A stretch of DNA of 64,000 nucleotides, taken from assembly GCF_000172415.1 (NCBI RefSeq), contig NZ_ABLD01000007.1, positions 1 through 64,000 on the forward strand, written 5' to 3'. This document shows positions 18,458 through 25,488 of the stretch, one piece after another (within the stretch, counting starts at the first letter, position 1; every line of letters begins with the position of its first letter). Made by a program: the position numbers and the translations under genes. Origin of the DNA: Paraburkholderia graminis C4D1M. Its GTDB lineage: Bacteria; Pseudomonadota; Gammaproteobacteria; Burkholderiales; Burkholderiaceae. The notes below the pieces were generated by a model. The model was given only the letters and a program-made list of their open reading frames with translations. It ran no database searches and was not told the DNA's origin.

Positions 18458-19387
18458 ATGAACCATGAAGTCATCGTGACCTGCGCGGTCACCGGCGCCG
18501 GCGACACCGTCGGCAAGCATCCCGCGATTCCGGTTACGCCGAAGCAGATCGCCGAGGCCGCCATCGAAGCCGCGAAAGCAGGCGCGACCGTCGCGCACTG
18601 CCACGTCCGCGATCCGAGGACCGGACGCGGCAGCCGCGATCCGCAGCTGTATCGCGAAGTGGTCGACCGAATCCGCTCGTCGGGCACGGACGTCATCATC
18701 AATCTGACCGCGGGCATGGGCGGCGATCTGGAAATCGGTCCCGGCGAAGATCCCATGCGCTTCGGTGCGAATACGGACCTGGTCGGCGGCCTGACGCGCC
18801 TCGCGCACGTCGAGGAGCTGTTGCCGGAAATCTGCACGCTCGATTGCGGCACGCTCAATTTCGGCGACGGCGACTATATCTATGTATCGACGCCCGCGCA
18901 ATTGCGCGCCGGTGCAGCGCGCATTCAGGAACTGGGCGTAAAACCCGAACTGGAGATCTTCGACACGGGGCACTTGTGGTTCGCGAAGCAGTTGCTCAAG
19001 GAAGGGCTGCTCGACGCGCCGCCGCTCTTTCAGCTATGCCTCGGCATTCCCTGGGGGGCGCCCGCCGATACGACGACCATGAAAGCGATGGCCGACAACC
19101 TGCCGCCCGGCGCGCAATGGGCCGGCTTCGGCATCGGCCGCATGCAGATGCCGATGGTCGCGCAGGCGATGCTGCTCGGCGGCCACGTGCGCGTCGGCCT
19201 CGAAGACAACATCTGGCTCGATAAAGGTGTGCCCGCAACCAACGGCACGCTCGTGCAGCGCGCGGTGGAAATCATCGAGCGTCTTGGCGGACGCGCACTG
19301 ACGCCCGCCGAAGGCCGGCGCAAGCTCGGCTTGCCCGCGCGCGGCGAACGGCAACTCGAACGGCGCGCAGCCGGCGAATACGCGTGA
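18458..19387 (+). CDS. cdhC: 3-dehydrocarnitine cleavage enzyme (BKACE, DUF849)
   Basis: A 309-residue beta-keto acid cleavage enzyme. It would condense 3-dehydrocarnitine with acetyl-CoA to give betainyl-CoA and acetoacetate. The zinc site is visible as [16 protein letters not shown] near residue 47 and further on as [29 protein letters not shown] and [16 protein letters not shown] near the C-terminus are family features. The ATG at 18458 follows a weak AGGA. It lies 44 bp after caiX and 44 bp before cdhA, clearly within the operon. Confidence 0.9.
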   Translation: MNHEVIVTCAVTGAGDTVGKHPAIPVTPKQIAEAAIEAAKAGATVAHCHVRDPRTGRGSRDPQLYREVVDRIRSSGTDVIINLTAGMGGDLEIGPGEDPMRFGANTDLVGGLTRLAHVEELLPEICTLDCGTLNFGDGDYIYVSTPAQLRAGAARIQELGVKPELEIFDTGHLWFAKQLLKEGLLDAPPLFQLCLGIPWGAPADTTTMKAMADNLPPGAQWAGFGIGRMQMPMVAQAMLLGGHVRVGLEDNIWLDKGVPATNGTLVQRAVEIIERLGGRALTPAEGRRKLGLPARGERQLERRAAGEYA

Positions 19388-19431
19388 TCGCGACAACCAG
19401 CAACGCATAGGCAAACAAGGAAACGTCAGCA

Positions 19432-20397
19432 ATGGCAGTGATCGTCAACATCAAAACATTTGCCGCGATCGGCGCGGGCGTGATCGGCAGCGGCTGGGTG
19501 GCGCGCGCGCTCGCGCACGGGCTCGACGTGATCGCGTGGGATCCGGCGCCGGGCGCGGAAAAACAGTTGCGCGAGAACGTCGCGAATGCATGGCCCGCGC
19601 TCGAGCGCGTCGGCCTCGCGGAAGGCGCGTCGCCATCGCGATTGCGCTTTGTCGATACGATCGAGGCGTGTGTCGCCGACGCCGACTTCATTCAGGAAAG
19701 CGCGCCCGAGCGCGAGGAATTGAAGCTCGCGTTGCACGAGCAGATCAGCCGCGCGGCGAAGCCCGACGCGATCATCGCGTCGTCGACGTCCGGGCTTTTG
19801 CCGAGCGATTTCTATGCACGCACTGTGAACCCGGAGCGCTGCATCGTCGGGCATCCGTTCAATCCGGTTTATCTGCTGCCGCTCGTGGAAGTGCTCGGCG
19901 GCGAGCGCACGGCTTCTGAGACCATCGACGCCGCGCTGCGCATTTATCGCTCGCTATCGATGCGCCCGCTGCGCGTTCGCAAGGAAGTGCCCGGCTTCAT
20001 CGCCGACCGGCTGCTCGAAGCGCTGTGGCGCGAGGCGCTGCATCTGGTCAACGAGGGCGTCGCGACCACCGGCGAAATCGACGACGCGATCCGCTTCGGC
20101 GCGGGCATCCGCTGGTCTTTCATGGGGACGTTCCTGACCTACACGCTCGCGGGCGGCGACGCGGGCATGCGCCATTTCATGCAGCAATTCGGTCCCGCGC
20201 TGGAGCTTCCGTGGACTAAACTGATAGCGCCGAAGCTGACGGACGAACTGATCGACCGCGTTGTCGACGGCACCGCCGAACAGGTCGGCCCGCGCTCGAT
20301 CAAGCAACTGGAGCGCTATCGCGACGACTGCATCACGAGCGTGCTCGCGGCGATCGGCGAGGCGAAGGCGCGGCATGGGTTGACGGCTGCGGATTGA
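19432..20397 (+). CDS. cdhA: L-carnitine dehydrogenase
   Basis: A 321-residue enzyme of the 3-hydroxyacyl-CoA dehydrogenase fold that oxidises L-carnitine to 3-dehydrocarnitine with NAD+. The Rossmann motif [14 protein letters not shown] is at 11-24, with Asp after the second strand (VIAWDP) giving NAD preference. [19 protein letters not shown] holds the catalytic His. The C-terminal dimerisation domain contains [21 protein letters not shown]. By sequence alone it could be a 3-hydroxybutyryl-CoA dehydrogenase. The cdhC/cdhB/caiX context decides for carnitine. A 7-bp tandem repeat follows the stop. Confidence 0.9.
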   Translation: MAVIVNIKTFAAIGAGVIGSGWVARALAHGLDVIAWDPAPGAEKQLRENVANAWPALERVGLAEGASPSRLRFVDTIEACVADADFIQESAPEREELKLALHEQISRAAKPDAIIASSTSGLLPSDFYARTVNPERCIVGHPFNPVYLLPLVEVLGGERTASETIDAALRIYRSLSMRPLRVRKEVPGFIADRLLEALWREALHLVNEGVATTGEIDDAIRFGAGIRWSFMGTFLTYTLAGGDAGMRHFMQQFGPALELPWTKLIAPKLTDELIDRVVDGTAEQVGPRSIKQLERYRDDCITSVLAAIGEAKARHGLTAAD

Positions 20398-20430
20398 CGC
20401 CGGCGCGGCGCGCGACCCGATTCGCGCGTC

Positions 20431-20462
20431 GCACGCCGCACGCCGCACGCCGCACGCCGCAC
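20431..20462 (+). repeat. 7-bp tandem repeat (GCACGCC, about 4.6 copies) between cdhA and cdhB
   Basis: Four perfect copies of GCACGCC are followed by GCAC, lying in the 94-bp gap upstream of the cdhB ribosome site. The unit length is not a multiple of three, but the repeat is outside coding sequence. Slippage would change the cdhA-cdhB spacing and perhaps transcript structure. Confidence 0.85.
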
Positions 20463-20491
20463 ACAAACCCAAGACCACGGAGACCCGCAGC

Positions 20492-21007
20492 ATGCCGCAA
20501 ACCGCTTCTTCCCTGCCCTGCTATCGCGACACGGTCCGCGCGGAATGGGTCGACTACAACGGCCATTTGCGCGACGCGTTCTACATGCTGATCTTCAGCT
20601 TCGCGACCGACGAGCTGATCGACCGGATCGGTTTGCCCGACGCCGTGCGCAAGGAACGCGGCCGCTCTATCTACACGCTCGAAGCGCACATCAACTATCT
20701 GCATGAGATCAAGGAAGGCACGCGCGTGCGTGTCGATATGCGCGTGCTCGCGCATGACACGAAGCGGCTACATCTCTACCTCGAAATGTTCGCCGACGAA
20801 GGCGACACGCCAGTCGCCGCCGGCGAGCAAATGCTGCTGCATGTCGATACGAGCGGGCCACGCTCCGTCGCATTCGACGCCGATGTCGCCGCGCGCGTAA
20901 AAGAACTGGCCGACGCGCAAGCCGCATTACCCGCCGCCGCCTACGCGGGCCGCATGATCGGCCTGCCCGCCGCCGCGCAACGCAGCCGGAGCCAACAGCA
21001 TGCTTGA
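20492..21007 (+). CDS. cdhB: betainyl-CoA thioesterase (hotdog family)
   Basis: A 171-residue single-domain hotdog thioesterase. It would hydrolyse betainyl-CoA from CdhC to glycine betaine and CoA. The core motif AEWVDYNGHLRDAFYMLIFS (residues 16-35) carries the catalytic Asp and the substrate helix. YTLEAHINYLHEIKEG follows as the central strand. A His-containing LLHVDTSGPRSV segment is near 115. GGAG precedes the ATG. Its end overlaps the next gene by 8 bp, so the esterase belongs to the same operon. Confidence 0.88.
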   Translation: MPQTASSLPCYRDTVRAEWVDYNGHLRDAFYMLIFSFATDELIDRIGLPDAVRKERGRSIYTLEAHINYLHEIKEGTRVRVDMRVLAHDTKRLHLYLEMFADEGDTPVAAGEQMLLHVDTSGPRSVAFDADVAARVKELADAQAALPAAAYAGRMIGLPAAAQRSRSQQHA

Positions 21008-21983
21008 GCCGCAAATGGCGGCGTTCATCGCGCGAGCCGCCGCGCTGTATCCCGGAGGACATAACACGTCGGGCGCGTCCATCGCGCCGCCCGAGCAACG
21101 CGAAGCCTATGACCGTTACGCGGGCGCGCTCACTCCGCCGTTGCCGCCGGAAGTCGTCACCGAAGATGCGCAATTCGAGGCCGCTGCGGGTCATCCGATT
21201 GCGTTGCGGCTCTATCGCAACCGTGCCAAAGCGGACGACATGCCGCGCGGCGTCGTGCTGTACTTCCACGGCGGCGGCTTCGTGCTTGGATCGCTCGATA
21301 GCCATCAACTGATCACGGCGCGTCTTGCTGCGGACACGGGCCTCGACGTGATCGCCGTCGATTACCGGCTCGCGCCCGAACACCGCGCGCCGGCCGCGCA
21401 CGACGACTGCCTGGAGATCACGCGCGCCGCCCTGCAACGCAGACTGCCCTTCGATCTTCCCGCCGACGCCGCGTTGCAACTGGCCGGCGACAGTGCCGGC
21501 GGCACGCTCGCGGCCAGCGTGGCGATGCGTTTGCGCGACGAGGGCATCGACGGCATACGCGGTGTTGCGCTGATCTATCCGATGCTCGGCACCGACCCGC
21601 AGCCGCCCGCACGCGATACCGAAGCGCACGCGCCGATGCTGACGCTCGCCGACGTCCACGCGTTTCGCGACATGTATTGGGGCGGAAGTTGTGGCCGCAG
21701 TTCGGGCGAAAGCGCGCCGTATCCCGTGTGGACGGTGCCGCTCGACGCCGCACGTTATGGCAGCCTTCCGCCTACGCTCGCGATCGGCGCGGAGCACGAT
21801 CCGCTCAGAGATGACGCCCGCGTATTCGCCGAACGCATTCAGGCGGCGGGCGGACAAGCGCGGCTATGGATCGGCGCGGGACTCGTGCATGGCTGCTGGC
21901 GCGCCATTGAATCGAGCCCTGGCGTGCAAGCCATGCATGACGAAGTGTGCCGCTTTCTGTGCGCGAACGCCGGAGCGGCTTGA
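21000..21983 (+). CDS. alpha/beta hydrolase, family IV esterase in carnitine operon
   Basis: A 327-residue HSL-like esterase. The oxyanion motif LYFHGGGFVLGSLDSH is at about 92-107, followed by YRLAPEHRAPAAHDD. The nucleophile is Ser in LAGDSAGGTLAAS, the acid Asp in IGAEHDPLRDD, and the His in GAGLVHGCWR. All catalytic residues are present. The ATG at 21000 overlaps the cdhB stop. A second in-frame start at 21015 is possible. Its place suggests it releases carnitine or betaine from O-acyl esters before oxidation. This is inference and not shown for this protein. Confidence 0.87.
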   Translation: MLEPQMAAFIARAAALYPGGHNTSGASIAPPEQREAYDRYAGALTPPLPPEVVTEDAQFEAAAGHPIALRLYRNRAKADDMPRGVVLYFHGGGFVLGSLDSHQLITARLAADTGLDVIAVDYRLAPEHRAPAAHDDCLEITRAALQRRLPFDLPADAALQLAGDSAGGTLAASVAMRLRDEGIDGIRGVALIYPMLGTDPQPPARDTEAHAPMLTLADVHAFRDMYWGGSCGRSSGESAPYPVWTVPLDAARYGSLPPTLAIGAEHDPLRDDARVFAERIQAAGGQARLWIGAGLVHGCWRAIESSPGVQAMHDEVCRFLCANAGAA

Positions 21984-22152
21984 GCGGCTCATTCGCATGG
22001 GCCTTATGGGCGATCAATAAAACCGCGCCAATGCGTCGTCATCCAGGCGCCGTTACGCGAGCCCTATCGGAATTGCATGGCTCTTGTCGCGCATGAATGG
22101 CCACATCGCGCATTTCCCCAACAGCATGGAATGTCTCGTCGTGCCGGCAGCC

Positions 22153-23124
22153 CTAGCGTGCCCTGTCGCTGCGCCACTGCGCGAACGTCAGCGGCCTGAC
22201 GCCGCCTTGCGCCACTTCCGGCGACTCCACCTGGCTCCAGCAGTAGAACGCGTCACCCCAACCGGGAATGGGCTGCGGCTTAAGCATTCTGAATTCGACA
22301 TTCGACCGGAACGCAAGATGCGGCCAGAAGAGCGGCATGACCTCGCGCACGGCCATCTGCCTGAGCAACTCGGCCGGGCCGCTTTCGTCCGCGACGATTT
22401 CGCCTTGCGCAATCCAGTCGTGCTCGGCCCACGCGACGAACACGCTCGCCCTTCCCTCGCGATCGAACATCAGAATGGCATTCTGCTCGGGACGCCAGTA
22501 ATACTCGACGATGCCTTTGTCCTTCACGACCTGATCGATCACGCTGCGCGTGCGCGGATCGCAATACGTGATGCCGTTCTCGCCCAATGCGAGCCAACCG
22601 GCCTCGGAGCAATGGCGGCTCTTCGCGTCCTTCAGAAAATGCACGAGCCGGTTCGCCGAATCCGCGTCGGTCTTGCGCAGATATAAATCGACAATGCCCG
22701 CATTGAATGCCTTGACGGCGACGGTTTCGTCGGCGACGCCCGTCAGCAGGATTTTTGCGCAATGCAGGTTGGAGATGGACGACAGAAACTCGACGCCGCT
22801 TATGCCGGGCATGTCGTAGTCCACCACGACCGCGGCTACCTCGGAGAAACGCGAATCGCGCGCCAGCACGTCGCGCTGCGGCGACGTTTCGACGAAGCGT
22901 TCAAAGCCCGTCTCGCTCAAACACGCGGAAGCCGGCGCGAACTCGAGCGAGTTTTCGCGCGCGTGCTGACGGATAAAAGCCAGCGCCGTTTGCGGACGCG
23001 AGAAAAACAGATTGGTGGAAACATCCGGGAAGAAACGGCGCAGCGCGTCGAGGTAGTTGTCGTTGTCGTCGACGAAAACAACCGTGGTCGGATAGGAGAC
23101 GGGTGGTCGAATAAACTTGTTCAT
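22153..23124 (-). CDS. response regulator with enlarged receiver and unknown output domain
   Basis: A 323-residue protein. The receiver shows Asp19-Asp20 (FVDDND), the phospho-acceptor Asp102 in VVDYDMPGISG, Thr in ILLTGVAD and Lys in LYLRKTD. About 40 extra residues (53-95) separate helix 1 from the Asp102 strand, which is unusual for a receiver. The C-terminal 130 residues (ALGENGITYCDP, YYWRPEQNAILMFDREG, HDWIAQGEIV, PLFWPHLAF) match no DNA-binding or enzymatic output that I know. The ATG at 23124 is chosen because similarity starts there. There is no kinase next to it. The 312-bp upstream gap (23125-23436) holds no gene; AGTACA occurs twice in it near 23282 and 23314. Confidence 0.8.
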   Translation of the reverse strand: MNKFIRPPVSYPTTVVFVDDNDNYLDALRRFFPDVSTNLFFSRPQTALAFIRQHARENSLEFAPASACLSETGFERFVETSPQRDVLARDSRFSEVAAVVVDYDMPGISGVEFLSSISNLHCAKILLTGVADETVAVKAFNAGIVDLYLRKTDADSANRLVHFLKDAKSRHCSEAGWLALGENGITYCDPRTRSVIDQVVKDKGIVEYYWRPEQNAILMFDREGRASVFVAWAEHDWIAQGEIVADESGPAELLRQMAVREVMPLFWPHLAFRSNVEFRMLKPQPIPGWGDAFYCWSQVESPEVAQGGVRPLTFAQWRSDRAR

Positions 23125-23436
23125 ATTTTCACGTGGTTCGTCAGCCCCGCCGCAGGCGGGATCGCCGTGACAGGCTCGCCGGTCGCCGCATGCGCTCACG
23201 TGGAACATGCCGGGCGCGCCGCCACTGCGTACACGCCGGTCTTTCTATCGCTGTTGCCGGGCCGGTTCCCGTTGATCCATATAGTACAGGGAGTGCAGGG
23301 CTCCTGGCTGCAACAGTACAAAGTTCCGTGTGTTTGCAGCAGCGTATGCGGTCTGAATGAAACCAATGGGCGATGCAAAAAACGAGGCGCGGCCAGCGCA
23401 TTTCGTCGCGGCCGCGTCATGCCGCAATGCGCGCGA

Positions 23437-24111
23437 CTACGGTCGCGAGGCTACTTCGTCGAGATGATCGAGCAGAGCCGCGGGGTCGTCGTAGACGCGC
23501 AGCGCGCCGGCACGTTCGAGCTCTTCCGTGCCGTAGCCGCCCGACAGCAGGCCCACGCCGAGCGCGCGGCAGCGGCGCGCCGCGAGCATGTCCCAGATGC
23601 TGTCGCCGACCACGACCGAGTGTTCGATCTGCACGCCGAGACGTTCGGCGGCCGCGATGAAAAGATCGGGATCGGGCTTCGCGTATTTGACGTCGTCGCG
23701 CGTCACGACGACTGCTTTTGACGGATCGACGCCGAGCGCCTCGAGATTCACCGCCGCGGTTTCCATGCGGCCGCTGGTCGCCACGGCCCACGGCGTGCCC
23801 GCTTGCGTGAGCGCATCGAGCAGCTCGCGCGCGCCCGGCAGCGGACATACTTGCGCGCGCAACCTTTTATACGCCGCCGCGTGCGCATGACGAAGACGCT
23901 CGCCGCGCTCGACGCTGATGTCGCCGTGCGTCTCGCGCAGAAGCTGATTGGTGAAGAGACCGCCGCTCATGCCGATCTTTCGATGAATCCGCCACACGGA
24001 CAACGAAATGCCTTCGCTGTCGAGCGCTTCTTTCCAGGCCAGCACGTGTTGATAGACGCTATCGACGAGCGTGCCGTCGAGATCGAACAGAAATGAGGTC
24101 TGGATACGCAT
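23437..24111 (-). CDS. HAD-family phosphatase
   Basis: A 224-residue HAD hydrolase of the beta-phosphoglucomutase/phosphoglycolate phosphatase group. Motif I is FLFDLDGTLVDS at 6-17 with nucleophile and acid Asp. Motif II is WAVATSGRM. Motif III is the Lys in VKYAKPDPDLF, and motif IV the acidic VVGDSIWDM. The helical cap lies at about 20-85. AGGAG is well placed before the ATG at 24111. It follows the DUF2894 gene by 56 bp on the same strand and could be the last gene of that operon. The substrate is unknown. Confidence 0.9.
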   Translation of the reverse strand: MRIQTSFLFDLDGTLVDSVYQHVLAWKEALDSEGISLSVWRIHRKIGMSGGLFTNQLLRETHGDISVERGERLRHAHAAAYKRLRAQVCPLPGARELLDALTQAGTPWAVATSGRMETAAVNLEALGVDPSKAVVVTRDDVKYAKPDPDLFIAAAERLGVQIEHSVVVGDSIWDMLAARRCRALGVGLLSGGYGTEELERAGALRVYDDPAALLDHLDEVASRP

Positions 24112-24167
24112 GGTGGGCTCCTTTCGATGGCTACCCGCCAATATGCCACGTCAAGCGCCGCGAGGCA

Positions 24168-24815
24168 TCAGCGCGTCTTGCCGCGCCCGCCCTTGCCGCC
24201 CGTCGCCGCGCGCGGCGGCTCCTTGCTGGGCGGGGCGCCGCCGTTCAATTGCTCGATCCACGACAACGCGTCGACATACGAGAGAAACTGCTTCAGATAG
24301 CCCGGCGACAACTCGCGCATCAGCGACAGCGAGCGATGCACGAGGCTGCTCGAATTGAGCGGCCCGGCGTTGCCGGGCGCAGGTTGCAGCGACTGCCGCA
24401 ACTGCTTGTCGGTGCGGACTTTGGCCCACGTCTGCCGGAAATAATCGAGTTCGGGGAGTTCGGGATAGGCGGTGTGGTTGCGCTCGCGGTGTTGCGACGC
24501 ACTTTGCAATTCGGCGATGAGCTGGACGAGCGGGCCTGCGCCTGTTGTCGATTCGGCTGTGCGGGCAGCGTTATCGGTTTTCATAGCGTCGCATGCGTCG
24601 CGCTCGGCCGCAGCTATTTGCCGCGCATACGCATCAAGCAACACGGCGAGCCTCTCGTCGAGCACGCGGCGAGTCTCGCCGCACTGCGCGGCGGCACGCC
24701 GCTCCAACGCGTCGATGAAACGAAACCGCGACGGATCGACACGATCGGCGCCGCGCTCGCGCCACGCATCGAGCATGGCGCGCGGCGTCTGTGTGTCGCC
24801 TGCGGCTTCAGTCAT
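24168..24815 (-). CDS. DUF2894 domain protein, last gene of motor-like cassette
   Basis: A 215-residue cytoplasmic protein, mostly helical, with a low-complexity basic C-terminus (Gly/Lys/Arg-rich). The conserved core is ELDYFRQTWAKVRTDKQLRQSL and the following LMRELSPGYLKQFLSYVDAL. It matches DUF2894 as I recall it: a family that co-occurs with DUF3348, DUF802 and an OmpA protein in Burkholderiales. The start at 24815, 16 bp after the OmpA stop, is preferred to a longer in-frame start overlapping that gene. No enzymatic motif is visible. It may be an adaptor or a cytoplasmic effector of the complex. Confidence 0.75.
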   Translation of the reverse strand: MTEAAGDTQTPRAMLDAWRERGADRVDPSRFRFIDALERRAAAQCGETRRVLDERLAVLLDAYARQIAAAERDACDAMKTDNAARTAESTTGAGPLVQLIAELQSASQHRERNHTAYPELPELDYFRQTWAKVRTDKQLRQSLQPAPGNAGPLNSSSLVHRSLSLMRELSPGYLKQFLSYVDALSWIEQLNGGAPPSKEPPRAATGGKGGRGKTR

Positions 24816-24831
24816 GGGATCGCTCGCGCCG

Positions 24832-25488
24832 TTACTCACGAGGCTTTCCCGCGGCCGCCGACAGTCTCGGCACCGGCGCGATTTCCACGCGACGGTTGCG
24901 CGCGCGCCCTTGCTCGTCGGCATTCGAACTGACGGGCTGGCCGGAGCCGAATGCCGCCGCGAACAGCGACGGCGCCGGCACGCCCGCCTCGATCAACGCG
25001 CGCGTCACCGTCAGCGCGCGCTGCGCCGACAACTCCCAGTTGTCCGCGAAACGGCGATTGCCTTCGCGCAGCCGCTGATCGTCGGTAAAGCCGCTCACCA
25101 TCAGGATCTGGTCGCTTGCACGCAGATAGGCGGACAGCGGGCCGGCCAGGCTCTTCAATAGATCGCGCCCTTGCGGCTGCAACTGGTCGGAGTTGAGCGC
25201 GAACAGCACATTGCCGCTGATGCCGATGCGCCCGTTCACGAGCGTCACGCGGCCGGCCGCGAGCGGGCCGGCGAGCGCCTCTTCGAGCGTCTTGCGGCGC
25301 TGCGTTTCAACCTGACGCTGCTTGACCTCCTGCTCGAGCTTGTTCGACAGTTCCAGTTGCACGCCGATGACGGCCACCAGAATCAGCATGAACGCGCCGA
25401 GCAGCACGGACATCATGTCGCCGAACGCCGCCCAGATTGGCGTGCCCGGCTCGACGCCGCCGTCGATGTCCTCGCTCATCCCGCTCAT
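24832..25488 (-). CDS. MotB/ZorB-like OmpA-domain protein
   Basis: A 218-residue inner-membrane protein with a single N-terminal helix (about 21-43). Asp24 in AAFGDMMSVLLGAF sits where MotB and ZorB carry their proton-binding Asp at the start of the helix. A coiled linker (45-80) follows. The OmpA-like peptidoglycan-binding domain at about 95-210 ends in NRRFADNWELSAQRAL, AFGSGQP and GRARNRRVEIAP, the family signature. Its start overlaps the stop of the DUF802 gene (ATGA), so the two are translationally coupled and probably form one complex. TolR/ExbD lack the OmpA domain, so MotB/ZorB is the closer comparison. Confidence 0.88.
   Translation of the reverse strand: MSGMSEDIDGGVEPGTPIWAAFGDMMSVLLGAFMLILVAVIGVQLELSNKLEQEVKQRQVETQRRKTLEEALAGPLAAGRVTLVNGRIGISGNVLFALNSDQLQPQGRDLLKSLAGPLSAYLRASDQILMVSGFTDDQRLREGNRRFADNWELSAQRALTVTRALIEAGVPAPSLFAAAFGSGQPVSSNADEQGRARNRRVEIAPVPRLSAAAGKPRE

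Noticed and set aside
19432..20397. Annotation of cdhA as a 3-hydroxybutyryl-CoA dehydrogenase
   Set aside because: The fold is shared, but the operon with caiX, DUF849 and the hotdog thioesterase fits carnitine dehydrogenase.
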